Source: JADFJB01 sp964464595
GTDB taxonomy: Bacteria > Zhuqueibacterota > JdFR-76 > DREG01
Direction: 5' to 3'
DNA length: 64,000 nucleotides
NCBI GenBank assembly: GCA_964464595.1
Contig: CAYXGW010000011.1
Span: forward strand, 16,812-80,811
Positions 37,287 through 47,824 of the stretch are shown here, one piece after another (the stretch's first letter is position 1; every line of letters begins with the position of its first letter). Under the pieces are notes generated by a model. The model searched no databases. It saw nothing but the letters and a program-made list of their open reading frames with translations, and was not told where the DNA came from. The translations under genes and the position numbers were made by a program.

Positions 37287-38516
37287 TCAAAATTCATCGT
37301 TTAATTCTTTTATACTTTTGGGAAATTTATACAATAGCCCATTACTAACGGCCAGAACTTGAAAAGTATCATCAGTGATGTATATATTTTCAACATTAGC
37401 ATGATCATAAGTGTTTATTGACATTGGAATCTCTAATAGTAATTTTCCTGAAAAATTATATACTCTATATATTCTATAGGATATAAAATCAGACGTTACA
37501 CAAACCAACTCGTTGAAAATAGCTAGTCTTACTGGAACCCCACTCTTTTTACCTTGGCTCTTCTGATTAGATATGAATATTGGCCAATTATTCACTAACT
37601 CCCCCTTGTTATCATCAAATAGATAGATATAACTGTCTTTATATCGTCTCTCTTTTGTTTTTAATGAGGTTGAAATTGCTGCAAGGTATCTTCCATCCCC
37701 ACTAAAAGTAACTGCTCCATTAACAGTAAAATTAACCGGATAGGACCTTAGTTCTTCACCTGATCGATTGAAAACAAAAACACTACTCCCCCACGGATTA
37801 ATTGCCACTTTATCATTACTAATACCAAGTTGTCTTTGACTTCCCAAGCCAGCAATACGCCAAAGCTCATTCCCGTTTGTTTCAAAAGCAATTAATGCGC
37901 GATTTCTATTACGGTTATGATCAATCTTTGGTATAGCTTCTTTTACCCCTGCATTAATCACAAAAAAACTCTGATCAGGGGAGGCATAGATTTTACGAAA
38001 GCTATTGATTATGTTTGCATCTTTGATTGAGCCAACCGAATCTCCAAAAACATTCATTAAAGACATAGGACCATATCTTTCGATTTGTTTAATAAAAAGT
38101 CCTGTCCCTGTTGGATAAAGATATTTGGCTTCCGTTGAAAACAGCTTTTCGCCCTTTTTGTTATAGACTTGTTTTTCTATTAAAGTTGGGTACTGGGAAT
38201 GGTTTATCTCTTGTATAACTATATTGTCTTGAGTAAATTTATGTACTCTTTGCAACTTATCTTTCAAAAAAAATTCCTTACCATTAGCAAAAATTATCTT
38301 CTCACCCTCTTCACTGCGCAGTAGAAATTGTCCTTGCGGAGCGCCAAGTTCGCTAGCTGTTTGGTTGAATTTTAGAACATCTGAAACGGTAGAATATTTA
38401 TTTACTTTCGCAACGATGTATTTTTGGTATTTTTTGTTTACATTTTGTGCGAGGCTGGATATTGTTATAAAGAAAATTAATGGTAGTATTAATATAAATC
38501 TGATGTTGTTTTTCAT
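37287..38516 (-). CDS. exported beta-propeller-like protein (divergent tandem copy)
   Basis: 409 aa with a signal peptide (ending SSLAQ) and the same architecture as its neighbour. Shared blocks include NELWRIAGLGSQRQLGISND, VFNRSGEELRSYPV and GDGRYLAAIS. It is 32 bases upstream of the intact paralogue and shares its transcript. This older duplicate shows that the family has expanded in place. Confidence 0.75.
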   Translation of the reverse strand: MKNNIRFILILPLIFFITISSLAQNVNKKYQKYIVAKVNKYSTVSDVLKFNQTASELGAPQGQFLLRSEEGEKIIFANGKEFFLKDKLQRVHKFTQDNIVIQEINHSQYPTLIEKQVYNKKGEKLFSTEAKYLYPTGTGLFIKQIERYGPMSLMNVFGDSVGSIKDANIINSFRKIYASPDQSFFVINAGVKEAIPKIDHNRNRNRALIAFETNGNELWRIAGLGSQRQLGISNDKVAINPWGSSVFVFNRSGEELRSYPVNFTVNGAVTFSGDGRYLAAISTSLKTKERRYKDSYIYLFDDNKGELVNNWPIFISNQKSQGKKSGVPVRLAIFNELVCVTSDFISYRIYRVYNFSGKLLLEIPMSINTYDHANVENIYITDDTFQVLAVSNGLLYKFPKSIKELNDEF

Positions 38517-38743
38517 AATGAAGTCTCGGTTACAAATTACTATTACAAGTAGATTTCATGATTATTTGGTTTGCTAAGATAATGATTTTAAGGTTAATTA
38601 TAAAGCTGTAACTAATGCAGAAAAAATCTAATTCTATCCGCCGATTTGCTTAAATTTTCGTTAAAATAAAATGATACTATTTTAGATGTAACCCAACATC
38701 CTACAGTAAAAAGACCCCTCTTTTTTCCGTCTCACGTTTGCCT

Positions 38744-39673
38744 TCACTCATAAACAAACGCCAACAACACCCGCCCCACTTTCTCCAAACTTTCCGGACT
38801 GCACTTATCCGGCGTGTCTTCCGTGGTGTGCCAATACGGGTAATCATAATCAATGAGATCGATGGCCGGAATTCCGGCTTGCAGTAGCGGCAAATGGTCG
38901 TCTGTAATGGTGTGTCGCACTTCCCGAATAAATTCCGGCAGGTTCAGCTCTTCCGCTTTGGACCAAACCTGATCGACCAAATCGGAAGCATAATTCTGGG
39001 AATTGCCTTCGATGTAAATCTCCAGGTCCGCATCGCCGATCATATCCAACAGGATCGCTGCCCGGGGTTTATAATTGAAAGCCTTATTCTTCGCAAAAAA
39101 TCTAGAACCCTGTAAAAACTCATCACCATGACTACTTCGTCCCATATCTTCGGCATCAAAGAAAACGATATCAACCGGAAATGGCGGTGGGTTGCTGCTA
39201 AAAATTCTAGCGATTTCCAATAATACAGCCACTCCTGAAGCAGCATCATTGGCACCTAGGATTGGCTTTTCCCGGTTACCCGGTTCCTTGTCCTGGTCGG
39301 CTTTCGGACGGCTATCCCAATGAGCGCATAAAATAACCTGTGCATTGCCATCCCCAAAAGACGAAATAATATTGTAAGCCTGGGTTCGTTTATTTGACAT
39401 AAAATTAACAGACGGGAAAGATTGGATTCTTACTTTATTCGTATATTTTTTCATTTCTTCTACAAGGAAATCCCTGGTTTTGATATGCCCCTCGGTTCCA
39501 GGGATACGCGGCCCAAATGAACACTGCTTTTCCAAATACGCAAATGCTATTTGTTTATCAAAAACCGGTGTTGTAGATTGGGTTTGCGTTTGTGTCTGGG
39601 TTTGACTCTTGCAGGTAATTAAAACCAAAAGACAGTAGAGCAATAACAGACCTATTTTTAAACGCCAATTCAT
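38744..39673 (-). CDS. M28-family zinc lipoprotein, glutaminyl-peptide cyclotransferase type
   Basis: 309 aa. The lipobox LLVLITC places the lipid Cys at 21, followed by a QTQTQTQTQ linker encoded by a short DNA repeat. The catalytic domain has the M28 pattern CAHWDSR, GANDAASG (D143), FFDAEDMG (E175) and a late WHTTEDTPDKC. This matches glutaminyl cyclases, which turn N-terminal Gln into pyroglutamate, though a plain aminopeptidase is possible. Such enzymes act on exported proteins in Bacteroidota. Confidence 0.82.
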   Translation of the reverse strand: MNWRLKIGLLLLYCLLVLITCKSQTQTQTQTQSTTPVFDKQIAFAYLEKQCSFGPRIPGTEGHIKTRDFLVEEMKKYTNKVRIQSFPSVNFMSNKRTQAYNIISSFGDGNAQVILCAHWDSRPKADQDKEPGNREKPILGANDAASGVAVLLEIARIFSSNPPPFPVDIVFFDAEDMGRSSHGDEFLQGSRFFAKNKAFNYKPRAAILLDMIGDADLEIYIEGNSQNYASDLVDQVWSKAEELNLPEFIREVRHTITDDHLPLLQAGIPAIDLIDYDYPYWHTTEDTPDKCSPESLEKVGRVLLAFVYE

Positions 39674-39724
39674 ATTAAAGTACTTTCAATTTATTTATAT
39701 ATTTAGTTTTGACAAATAATTAAG

Positions 39725-39749
39725 ATCCCCGATTAAAGCGTTCGGGGAT
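39725..39749. repeat. palindromic repeat
   Basis: ATCCCCGA, 9 bases, TCGGGGAT, followed by GACAG. There is no T tract, so it is not a classic terminator. The form is that of small dispersed palindromes found between genes. Only one copy was noticed in this window. Confidence 0.5.
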
Positions 39750-39901
39750 GACAGTTCGGTAGTTCTCGGACAGCCTGAAAGCATGCGGTAATAACAGCAA
39801 TGGTTATTGATCTTTGAATTTTGTTATTTATTTGTGATTTGAGATTTTCTTTTCGCTTTCATTAAGCCAATTTTTTGTAAAGACGTAATAGCGAAAAAGG
39901 C

Positions 39902-42900
39902 TTATCTTCCTGAAATGATGATATTAACATTAATGCCGAATTCTGTAATTTTGGTCTCTCCCAGCAATTTGTTTTTGGTTTTGCCAAATTCAAAGTGAAC
40001 ACCGCCTCTGACTGTGGTACTAAAAGAATATGTCATTCTTGGCGTTATCGACCATTTTTCATTTCGGGTCCATTCCTGGTAAGTACCTTCTTCACCTCTT
40101 CTCTGTTCACTAATATCTAAACTTTTGGTAAAATTCATAGAAAAATCAATATTGTTTCTAATGACTTTATTTTTAAAGAATGGCAGAGGGATTTTTAATC
40201 CGCCGCTTTTGGCATAAGTTATGGATGCTGAAATATCACTTCTGGTCTTTTTGGTAGCGCTGGATCCACTTCGTTGATTAACCGTCTCCGAAAAGCTTTT
40301 ATCAAATGAAATATTAGAAGAGAGACTTCCTTTCCAGGTTATAGTTGCACCAACCAATGGCCGGAAGTTGTTCGTAAATGTCTCATTGGTAATATTATCT
40401 GAGACATCTTGCCATTTGGTAACCAGGCGACTGGTTCTACCATGTTCCAATGTAAACCGTTGAACATATTTCTTGATGAATTTTATCTTTTCTAAACCTG
40501 ACCAGCGAATGGTCCAGTTTGGAAAAGGAATCTCTGTTTCACCAACCCGCCAACGCGTATCCGTCACGCTTCCAGTAGTTACCGTAGTTTGATTTTGAGA
40601 ATTGTCATAGGTATATTTTAAGGTCACTTTTAATTTAGCACTGATATCCAGCCCAGAAGACGCGTCCAAATTGTATCCTTCCACAAATGATCCTCTATTG
40701 GTCCCAACATTTTGTGCTTCTACCGGTCCGGGATTAAACGTTCTGCCTATTTGAAATTTGAATGGAGGAATTCCTTCAAGTCCAAATGCGCTTTTGGAAA
40801 ATTTTTTAGAGTATCGAAGTGAAATCGGCTGTAGATTGGAACCAATCAATGGAAATATTTTCAAAGGATTTGGAAAGGAAAATCCACCCTCGTCATCTTT
40901 TTCGTTATCTTCTTCATCTTTTTTCTTCTCAACATCTTGAACTTTTTTATTCTCCTTTTCTTTTTTGGGAGGAGTTGTTCTTCTAACCCGCCCTCTTGTT
41001 GTTGGTTTTTTACTGAATTTTCGCACCAACGCTTTGGGTGTGAATGTTAAACTCGCAGAATAATTTACTTGATTGCTAGTACTCTTCCCTTGCGAAATTT
41101 GTTGTATGTTGTCGTTATACCTAAAGGTGGTATTTGCTGAAATATTTACTTTAAACCAGTTCGACAAGGATGGATTATATTGTCCTTTTAAAGACTGAGA
41201 AATTGAGGTAAGCCTCCCAAACTCTCCGCTTAATACTTCTGTCCAATCCAATATATTTCTTAAATCATTACCATGAGTACGAGAAAAATCTACCGTTAAA
41301 TTGTTTAATGGTTGAAAAGAAGTTCCTACATTCTGATTGATTATAAATGTATATTTGGGGGTTTTCAATCCATTTCTATTCAGTGAATTATCCTCTTTCC
41401 GACTAAAAGACATCTTAGCGTTAAATCTTTTCGGTAAGAGGAAAATCTTGGCCTTGCTAAGAACATCCACAATCGGACCATTGCCCAACCAGCCAAATGG
41501 TCTAAAGCCAAATTTCGAATTTATACTTATATTATGTGAAATATCGCCGGTATAGGATTTTGACTTTGCTTTTTCAACAATTGAATTGCTGGAATTCGTT
41601 TCTGAAAAACTATAATTAACCGAAAGTGCATCAATCGTATATTTTAATATGGGGTTGCGGGATTTACGATTTCTCTTTAATCCAACAGAAAAGTTCGTTC
41701 TTCTACTTATTATTTTAATAGTCTCCAACAAGCTATCGCTGGCTGTTTTTTCCGAGACGATAATATCGCTGCCTGGAAAATATTTTGGACTGCCCTCGGA
41801 TCTTTGGAACCCTATATTTACAGGAATAGAAATACCCAATCCTTGGGGAAGAAATTTATCCATCTGAAGCCTGGCATTGAAGTTACCCCCAATCCTGTTA
41901 TTCCCTTTTCCGAATCTTTCATTAACCGTACGGAAATCATCATCGACTCTGTTCACTTCCATGTTGATAGTACCTATGTCCGCCAGCTTCATAACTGCCC
42001 GTACCCGCATGGCTTTACCCCGGTCTTTTTTTACACCGGATAAACGCAGTTCGTTAATCCAGATTTCGCCGGTAAATAAGTTTAACGAATCCATATTAAC
42101 CACGCCGACGGTAAGCTTCCGGACATTGGTTAAAGATGGCTTCCCGACTACTTTTATTGTATCACCATCTTCAGTGACTATTGCGATATAATTCTCTTTA
42201 AGATATTCCGGCCTGTTTTTTAGTCCTGCCAGCACTTCAAAATCCAAAACAATCTCATTCCTGATGTCCCATCCCGGAAAAACTTTTTCTCGCAATTCAT
42301 AATAATTTTTATCATCCGCGCCGAACCTGAAGATAAGTTCGATGTCTGACGTTTCGGGAGTAATATGCAAACTGAAAGGATCTCCATAAACGAACATTTT
42401 CATCTTATTATAATTGATGTAATTTTGAGATTGAAAAAAGGTCTTTTCTACGATCCCTGTTGCACCGGGGTCCAAATTCTCTATCTTCAACACCAGGGCT
42501 TGCTCCCTTTGGATTACACGGGTAATCTGGTCGACTTCACCGGCGACTCCCGGCGGTGGTTTATAATCAGGGTTGTCATAAGTATTTACAACCGTAATTT
42601 GTATGGTGCTATCGTCATTAGCTACAATTTGCGTTTGATCCAAACCAGCAGGTATAACGCCTAGTTCTTTCCATTCACTTCCAACTAAATTGATTTCTGC
42701 AATTTCAATGAATATTTTGTCTTTCGGAGCTTCGTCTACCCATAATCGAACATATTCAATATTTGTATATTGCGGGTTACCCACAACGGTATCCGGATCC
42801 GCTAACGGAATGCGATACATTTGCCAGCCGCTGTTCACACGCCCACCGGCTATCAATGCAGTATCGGGATTTGATTTGTCCAACGAAAAGCTGTAGGTAA

Positions 42901-45900
42901 AATAATCATTACGTAAATCCAGGTCGCCGTTCCGGTTTAGATCTTCAGTATCCGGGAATCTGCCGCCCTCATCATTAAGGTTACCCTCTGTGCCATTTAT
43001 CCTGGAATAATCGCTACTTTTGGAAATGTAAGACCAATCATCATCACCGGCATCTCCTTCCACATTTTCTTCGTCCCTTCCGGCAACACCATCGAGCCCG
43101 GTATCTTCGTCTTCATCGAGAATATTATTTCTGATAGGCTTATCTTCAGTATTTAACCTACCATTGGGAATAGCATCTTCTGAGATTTGACCGAATTCGA
43201 AATGAAGCTTTCCTTCATTGCCATTAACCCATACTTCCAAAAATTTACTGGTGGATTGGTCAGCATAACCGGCGGAAAGATACCTCATTAATCCAACCCA
43301 GGATTCCTCAAGATACTCCGGTTTTCGTTCAAATTCCAAAGTTAAAACATTAACTGTTTGCGGTACATTCGGATTCACATTTTGGGTCGGCCATATTTCT
43401 TTAATGGGTACCAAGGAATACGGATTATACCAAATTAACTTTCCCCGGCTTAGGTTTTTTGCTGCATCGCTAGCCAATGAATTATAATTCATCAAACCCG
43501 GAATGACTTGCGGCACACTCGAAATAGTCCATTGCCTACGGATAACGCCAAGCGGTGTTTCCCGTTTTGCAGATTCGAAATCATCTACATAAACTAGGCC
43601 TTCATTATCACCTGTTCCGCTATTATTTCTTGAATTTGGATTCGGAATGATCTCGGCTAATTCCGCCTCAATTTTAAGAGTTGTCGGCTCTTTGGTTTGC
43701 ACAAATGGCAGGGCATTTAACCCTTTTGTAATGAAATAAGGCTCGAAATTCAAAGATGTGTTTACATTCCAGACAAAATTGGTCATCGGACCATCCTGTC
43801 CAATCCGGACTTTTTGATCCAGTGTACTTTGGTTCAAATACAATAATGTACCTCCAATAAAGGAATTATTGAACAGCTCATAATCCCAGCGTGTGCCAAG
43901 TATGGTTTTCCGATCAATTTGGAACAATTGATTGCTTTCGTAACTGATGTCTAAAGAGGCATTGGGATCTGCAGCTTCTTCAACATTTAAAGTTAAATTC
44001 CCGCTAAAATAATCGATATTGTAATCGGTGCCGCTTTGCAGCCTGCGGCCATTCAGCATAATTTCTTCACTATTTTCGATCACATTAAAGCCAAGGCTGT
44101 AACTGGTTTGTCTAATTTTGGCAGATGTTGAAATGTAAAAATTACTTCGTGAAGTAATATATCGATAATCGGTAGTATCGTAAATAGCGGAAACCCGTTT
44201 ATCTACAGGTAAATTCTCACTGTTAAATGGCTCTAATTCGGGAAAGATGATTTCACCGCGCGCCCAGTTGATGATATTGGAATCGTCGTCTAATAGGTTA
44301 TCAGGATTAGGACTACCATTTAAATCGCGCCTGTCTAAACCAAATATTTCTAAATAAGATACGGGGTCGCTGCCGGGTTCAGTTAGGGTTTCCTGGGGAT
44401 CGCCGCTTGGCGGCTTAAAATAAATTTTAAGCTCGAATGCTTCCTTATCGATGTTACGTGTACCCAGATAATAGACATTTTTCCATTCCAAATCCCAAGT
44501 TTCATCACTGGCTATTGGATTCTTTGTACGAAGGAGCTGTAAGATAATCCGGGTGTTGCCTATGTCAAGATAATCAATATCGCCAACCGTATTTCCAGAT
44601 ATGTCACGATATGCAACTGCCAGTACTTCCCCGGTGCTTAATGGCCTTTCCAGAACAATATAACCGAGTTGCTTATGAACGAAATATTCGGTTTGTTCCA
44701 ACCGTTTTAAAAAACCTTTATGGTGGTTTTGATCCACAATAAAAGTGTCCGGATCAGCCGGATTCGCTCCTTCAGGAAAGGCAATAGCCCAACCCTGTAT
44801 TACGCCTTCTCCTATCTTGGACTGGCCATTGTATTCAGATTTATAAACTTCTATTTCAACAATATTTCTGTTTTCATCGGCAACAAGATGGATACCATCC
44901 TGATCAACATTTGAAAATTGGTTTCTGAAATATCTGTTTAGAAAAAAGTATGTACCTTTGCGGTAGTCATAATCTTGTTTATCATTTGTATCATCCGTGG
45001 AACCCCCGGCAATGGACAATCGCTTTTTTTGGCCTTTTTCCTGGCTAATAATAGTCGTCATCTTCATATTGCCAAAACGCAAGTTGGACTTTATGCCAAA
45101 TAGCCCGGTACTTTTTGTACTAAAAGTAACAAACCTCGAACCGGGCAAAGAGAGGGATACATTACCGGCTTCGATACTTTCTATAATCTCGTCATCAAAG
45201 CCTTTGTATTGGAGGCGAACAGCATTGTTAAACTCGAAGGGACGCTCACTGTCCTGGTCTACAAATACATTCACTTTTTCACCAATATTTCCCTTAACCG
45301 TGAAACGCTGGGTCTGCTTCATTTTAAAGTTGGTATTGGAGGGTCTGTTTAATGCTGTTTTTACCTGGCTTCGTTTTTCGTTCCGTAATCCACCATCAAT
45401 GGTTATATTTCCAGTTACTTGTAATCCCACACTGCTGCCGCCAAAAATTTTCTGGAAAGCTGCACTTTTGATGGGGATTGGAATTTCAAATCCTACCCCA
45501 GATCGATTGGACACCTGGCCCTCTTCAAATGGACCACTTAACAAATAATTAATCCAACTTTGTTCCTGGCCAATTTGATAGCGAATATCCAGGTAATCTT
45601 GAAACGCCAAGCGAACAGGCAATTTAAAATCCTGATTATAGATTGTTTGTTGTATGCAGACAGATTTCAAATTATCCTGAATTTCATAAGTCGTTTTTAA
45701 CCCAGGTATCTTATTGGGGAAAAGAGGATTTTGAATAATCGAATATCGTAGCCCCTTGTAGGAAGCCTGAATTATAGATGCGACAATCGGATTACGGGAG
45801 GAGGAAGTAGGCCTTAACTTTAAATAAGCCGAATATCCTTCGTTAGAAAAGATGGTTAGCGATAAAATAACCACCCAAAAAGTAGTCAACCGAACATTAA

Positions 45901-45946
45901 CAATCTGATGTTTGGATGGTCTGAAAAAATAGTTTAAAAAATACAC
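39902..45946 (-). CDS. sprA: SprA-type giant outer-membrane protein (type IX secretion / gliding)
   Basis: 2,014 aa. A signal peptide is followed by long beta-rich sequence with SprA family stretches, such as GSNLRFGNMKMTTIISQEKG-type (FGIKSNLRFGNMKM), RDLNGSPNPDNLLDDDSN, VYVDDFESAKRETPLGV and RQWTISSVPQVIPG. In Bacteroidota SprA (Sov) is the very large barrel that forms the type IX translocon in the outer membrane. At about 2,000 residues this one is somewhat shorter than the usual 2,300-2,500. A Lys/Glu/Arg-rich, low-complexity insert lies near residue 1650-1700. No other core type IX gene (gldK-N) is within the window, but a PorD-like protein is at 55.9 kb. Confidence 0.9.
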   Translation of the reverse strand: MYFLNYFFRPSKHQIVNVRLTTFWVVILSLTIFSNEGYSAYLKLRPTSSSRNPIVASIIQASYKGLRYSIIQNPLFPNKIPGLKTTYEIQDNLKSVCIQQTIYNQDFKLPVRLAFQDYLDIRYQIGQEQSWINYLLSGPFEEGQVSNRSGVGFEIPIPIKSAAFQKIFGGSSVGLQVTGNITIDGGLRNEKRSQVKTALNRPSNTNFKMKQTQRFTVKGNIGEKVNVFVDQDSERPFEFNNAVRLQYKGFDDEIIESIEAGNVSLSLPGSRFVTFSTKSTGLFGIKSNLRFGNMKMTTIISQEKGQKKRLSIAGGSTDDTNDKQDYDYRKGTYFFLNRYFRNQFSNVDQDGIHLVADENRNIVEIEVYKSEYNGQSKIGEGVIQGWAIAFPEGANPADPDTFIVDQNHHKGFLKRLEQTEYFVHKQLGYIVLERPLSTGEVLAVAYRDISGNTVGDIDYLDIGNTRIILQLLRTKNPIASDETWDLEWKNVYYLGTRNIDKEAFELKIYFKPPSGDPQETLTEPGSDPVSYLEIFGLDRRDLNGSPNPDNLLDDDSNIINWARGEIIFPELEPFNSENLPVDKRVSAIYDTTDYRYITSRSNFYISTSAKIRQTSYSLGFNVIENSEEIMLNGRRLQSGTDYNIDYFSGNLTLNVEEAADPNASLDISYESNQLFQIDRKTILGTRWDYELFNNSFIGGTLLYLNQSTLDQKVRIGQDGPMTNFVWNVNTSLNFEPYFITKGLNALPFVQTKEPTTLKIEAELAEIIPNPNSRNNSGTGDNEGLVYVDDFESAKRETPLGVIRRQWTISSVPQVIPGLMNYNSLASDAAKNLSRGKLIWYNPYSLVPIKEIWPTQNVNPNVPQTVNVLTLEFERKPEYLEESWVGLMRYLSAGYADQSTSKFLEVWVNGNEGKLHFEFGQISEDAIPNGRLNTEDKPIRNNILDEDEDTGLDGVAGRDEENVEGDAGDDDWSYISKSSDYSRINGTEGNLNDEGGRFPDTEDLNRNGDLDLRNDYFTYSFSLDKSNPDTALIAGGRVNSGWQMYRIPLADPDTVVGNPQYTNIEYVRLWVDEAPKDKIFIEIAEINLVGSEWKELGVIPAGLDQTQIVANDDSTIQITVVNTYDNPDYKPPPGVAGEVDQITRVIQREQALVLKIENLDPGATGIVEKTFFQSQNYINYNKMKMFVYGDPFSLHITPETSDIELIFRFGADDKNYYELREKVFPGWDIRNEIVLDFEVLAGLKNRPEYLKENYIAIVTEDGDTIKVVGKPSLTNVRKLTVGVVNMDSLNLFTGEIWINELRLSGVKKDRGKAMRVRAVMKLADIGTINMEVNRVDDDFRTVNERFGKGNNRIGGNFNARLQMDKFLPQGLGISIPVNIGFQRSEGSPKYFPGSDIIVSEKTASDSLLETIKIISRRTNFSVGLKRNRKSRNPILKYTIDALSVNYSFSETNSSNSIVEKAKSKSYTGDISHNISINSKFGFRPFGWLGNGPIVDVLSKAKIFLLPKRFNAKMSFSRKEDNSLNRNGLKTPKYTFIINQNVGTSFQPLNNLTVDFSRTHGNDLRNILDWTEVLSGEFGRLTSISQSLKGQYNPSLSNWFKVNISANTTFRYNDNIQQISQGKSTSNQVNYSASLTFTPKALVRKFSKKPTTRGRVRRTTPPKKEKENKKVQDVEKKKDEEDNEKDDEGGFSFPNPLKIFPLIGSNLQPISLRYSKKFSKSAFGLEGIPPFKFQIGRTFNPGPVEAQNVGTNRGSFVEGYNLDASSGLDISAKLKVTLKYTYDNSQNQTTVTTGSVTDTRWRVGETEIPFPNWTIRWSGLEKIKFIKKYVQRFTLEHGRTSRLVTKWQDVSDNITNETFTNNFRPLVGATITWKGSLSSNISFDKSFSETVNQRSGSSATKKTRSDISASITYAKSGGLKIPLPFFKNKVIRNNIDFSMNFTKSLDISEQRRGEEGTYQEWTRNEKWSITPRMTYSFSTTVRGGVHFEFGKTKNKLLGETKITEFGINVNIIISGR

Positions 45947-46414
45947 GCCTTAATAAACAATATCATAAATATTCAGTGATTTAAACAATTATCGTAACAA
46001 TCGCTAACTTCTGGTTCCTCCATCTTAGAAATCCGTATTCAAATATTGATGCCGGTTAACTTATCAAAAACGATCCCGATTTTCAAGGGGAAATTCAACA
46101 AATTCACCAACCGGGCAATTGAAAGCCATAAAAAAATATCAAATTGTTAATTTTGTAATTGCTCATTAAATCATCGGCATTACAGCCAATTTTTGAATTT
46201 TTAAGTCAAGGATAAATGGAATCTATTTTTGAATTTTATCTTTGTTGTCTTTGGTATATTCTGCATTGTATATTTAAAACACTCACTATAAATAAGTTCC
46301 TAATATTATTTATTTTATTAGAGGACGATAGTTGAAGTGAAGATTTAGGTTGGTTATCTTTTTATGAATCGATGATAACTTTTTGTTAATCAGAGAATAA
46401 AACAAAAGCAAAGA
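45947..46414. promoter_or_regulatory. divergent intergenic region between sprA and lptF
   Basis: 468 A+T-rich bases that must hold the promoters of both outward-facing genes. I see no gene or strong repeat. TTTG-rich stretches (around 46140-46260) could fit Bacteroidota-type promoter elements, but none can be assigned. Confidence 0.35.
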
Positions 46415-47824
46415 ATGAGAAATCCATTATCTTTAAAAACTCTTACTCGCTACATCCTAAAAGAGCATATCTGGCCCTTTTTATTTGCTATCAGTCTGTT
46501 AACCCTCATATTTCTCTTAAATATTCTGTTTCGTGATTTAGGACGAATGCTTAGCCGGGGAATTAACATATTCACTTTTTTGGAATTACTTGGATTAAAT
46601 TTAGCATGGATAATTGCCCTTTCATTTCCGATGGGCGTTCTTGTTTCCACACTTTTTACATTTGGTAAATTCTCAGCTGAGAATGAAATCACAGCAATAA
46701 AGGCCAGTGGCATCAGTTTTCTTCAACTGCTTATGCCTGTTTTGATTGCCGGTGTTTTATTGGCAGCAGGATTAATTGTTTACAACAACACGGTACTGCC
46801 TGAGTTTAATCACCGGGCTCGACTCTTAACAGAAGATATTTATCGGAAAATTCCTACTATAAAAATAGAACCCAATGTCGTATTTACGGATATCCCTGAT
46901 ATCAATTTATTTACAAAGAAAATAATAGATCTGGATAGCAGTTCTCGCTTGGAAACTATAATTATAGACGATTTAACCAATCCATATAAACGAAAAACGA
47001 TCCTCGCACAATGGGGAATTCTGCAATTCGACGAAGAAGCTGATCGTTTAATCTTGGATTTATATGATGGCGAGATCCACGAAGTTGACTACAATAATCT
47101 TACGGATTATCGTAGAGGAACATTTAACCAACATAGACTCAGTATCGATATTCCCGGCCTTTCCCTTAAAAGAAGCAACTCAAGTCACCGGGGTGATCGA
47201 GAAAAAACTATTCAAATGATGGAGAGAGATATCAAAAAATATCGAGAATCCATAGCTACAAGGAATGAAAGGATAGCAACCCTGATTGGGCAACAATTTG
47301 CAAATGTATTACCTCCTGATCTATTTCAAAATCTAAATGGTCCGATTACACTATCCAATAACGATGTATTTGCAAATGATAAAACCAACACTGACCTGTT
47401 CCAAATTGTGAAAACCAGGTTGAAAAATTCTCAAAACCAAATTAAACAGGAAAAACGATTGATTCGAAGTTATTCCCGTAAAATCAGTTCACTTCAAGTT
47501 GAAATCCACAAAAAATATTCAATCCCCGTAGCATGTATCATTTTTATATTTGTCGGAGCGCCACTTGGAATTGTAACGAAAAAGGGCAACATGGGGGTAG
47601 CTGTGGGAATTAGCATGCTATTTTTTTTGATGTTTTGGGTTTCGTTAATTCAGGGTGAAATTCTTGCAGATCGGCAGATCGTTAGCCCTGCCTTTGCTAT
47701 GTGGTCTGCTGATATTATTGTTGGCGTTATTGGTTTACTATTGATTTTGGTAACAGTAAATGAAACCAGGTTTACCTTTAAATGGCCCATTAAAATGAAA
47801 AAACGAACGATTAACCATGAATAA
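46415..47824 (+). CDS. lptF: LPS export permease LptF (YjgP/YjgQ family)
   Basis: 469 aa. Six membrane helices, three at each end, flank a periplasmic domain. The start LKTLTRYILKEHIWPFLFAI and the segment ENEITAIKASGISFLQLLMP are typical of LptF/LptG. The middle carries an added charged, coiled-coil-like stretch (about 255-365), so it is ~100 residues longer than usual. With LptG and the LptB ATPase (not in this window) it pulls lipopolysaccharide from the inner membrane. The last 8 bases overlap lptG. Confidence 0.9.
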   Translation: MRNPLSLKTLTRYILKEHIWPFLFAISLLTLIFLLNILFRDLGRMLSRGINIFTFLELLGLNLAWIIALSFPMGVLVSTLFTFGKFSAENEITAIKASGISFLQLLMPVLIAGVLLAAGLIVYNNTVLPEFNHRARLLTEDIYRKIPTIKIEPNVVFTDIPDINLFTKKIIDLDSSSRLETIIIDDLTNPYKRKTILAQWGILQFDEEADRLILDLYDGEIHEVDYNNLTDYRRGTFNQHRLSIDIPGLSLKRSNSSHRGDREKTIQMMERDIKKYRESIATRNERIATLIGQQFANVLPPDLFQNLNGPITLSNNDVFANDKTNTDLFQIVKTRLKNSQNQIKQEKRLIRSYSRKISSLQVEIHKKYSIPVACIIFIFVGAPLGIVTKKGNMGVAVGISMLFFLMFWVSLIQGEILADRQIVSPAFAMWSADIIVGVIGLLLILVTVNETRFTFKWPIKMKKRTINHE

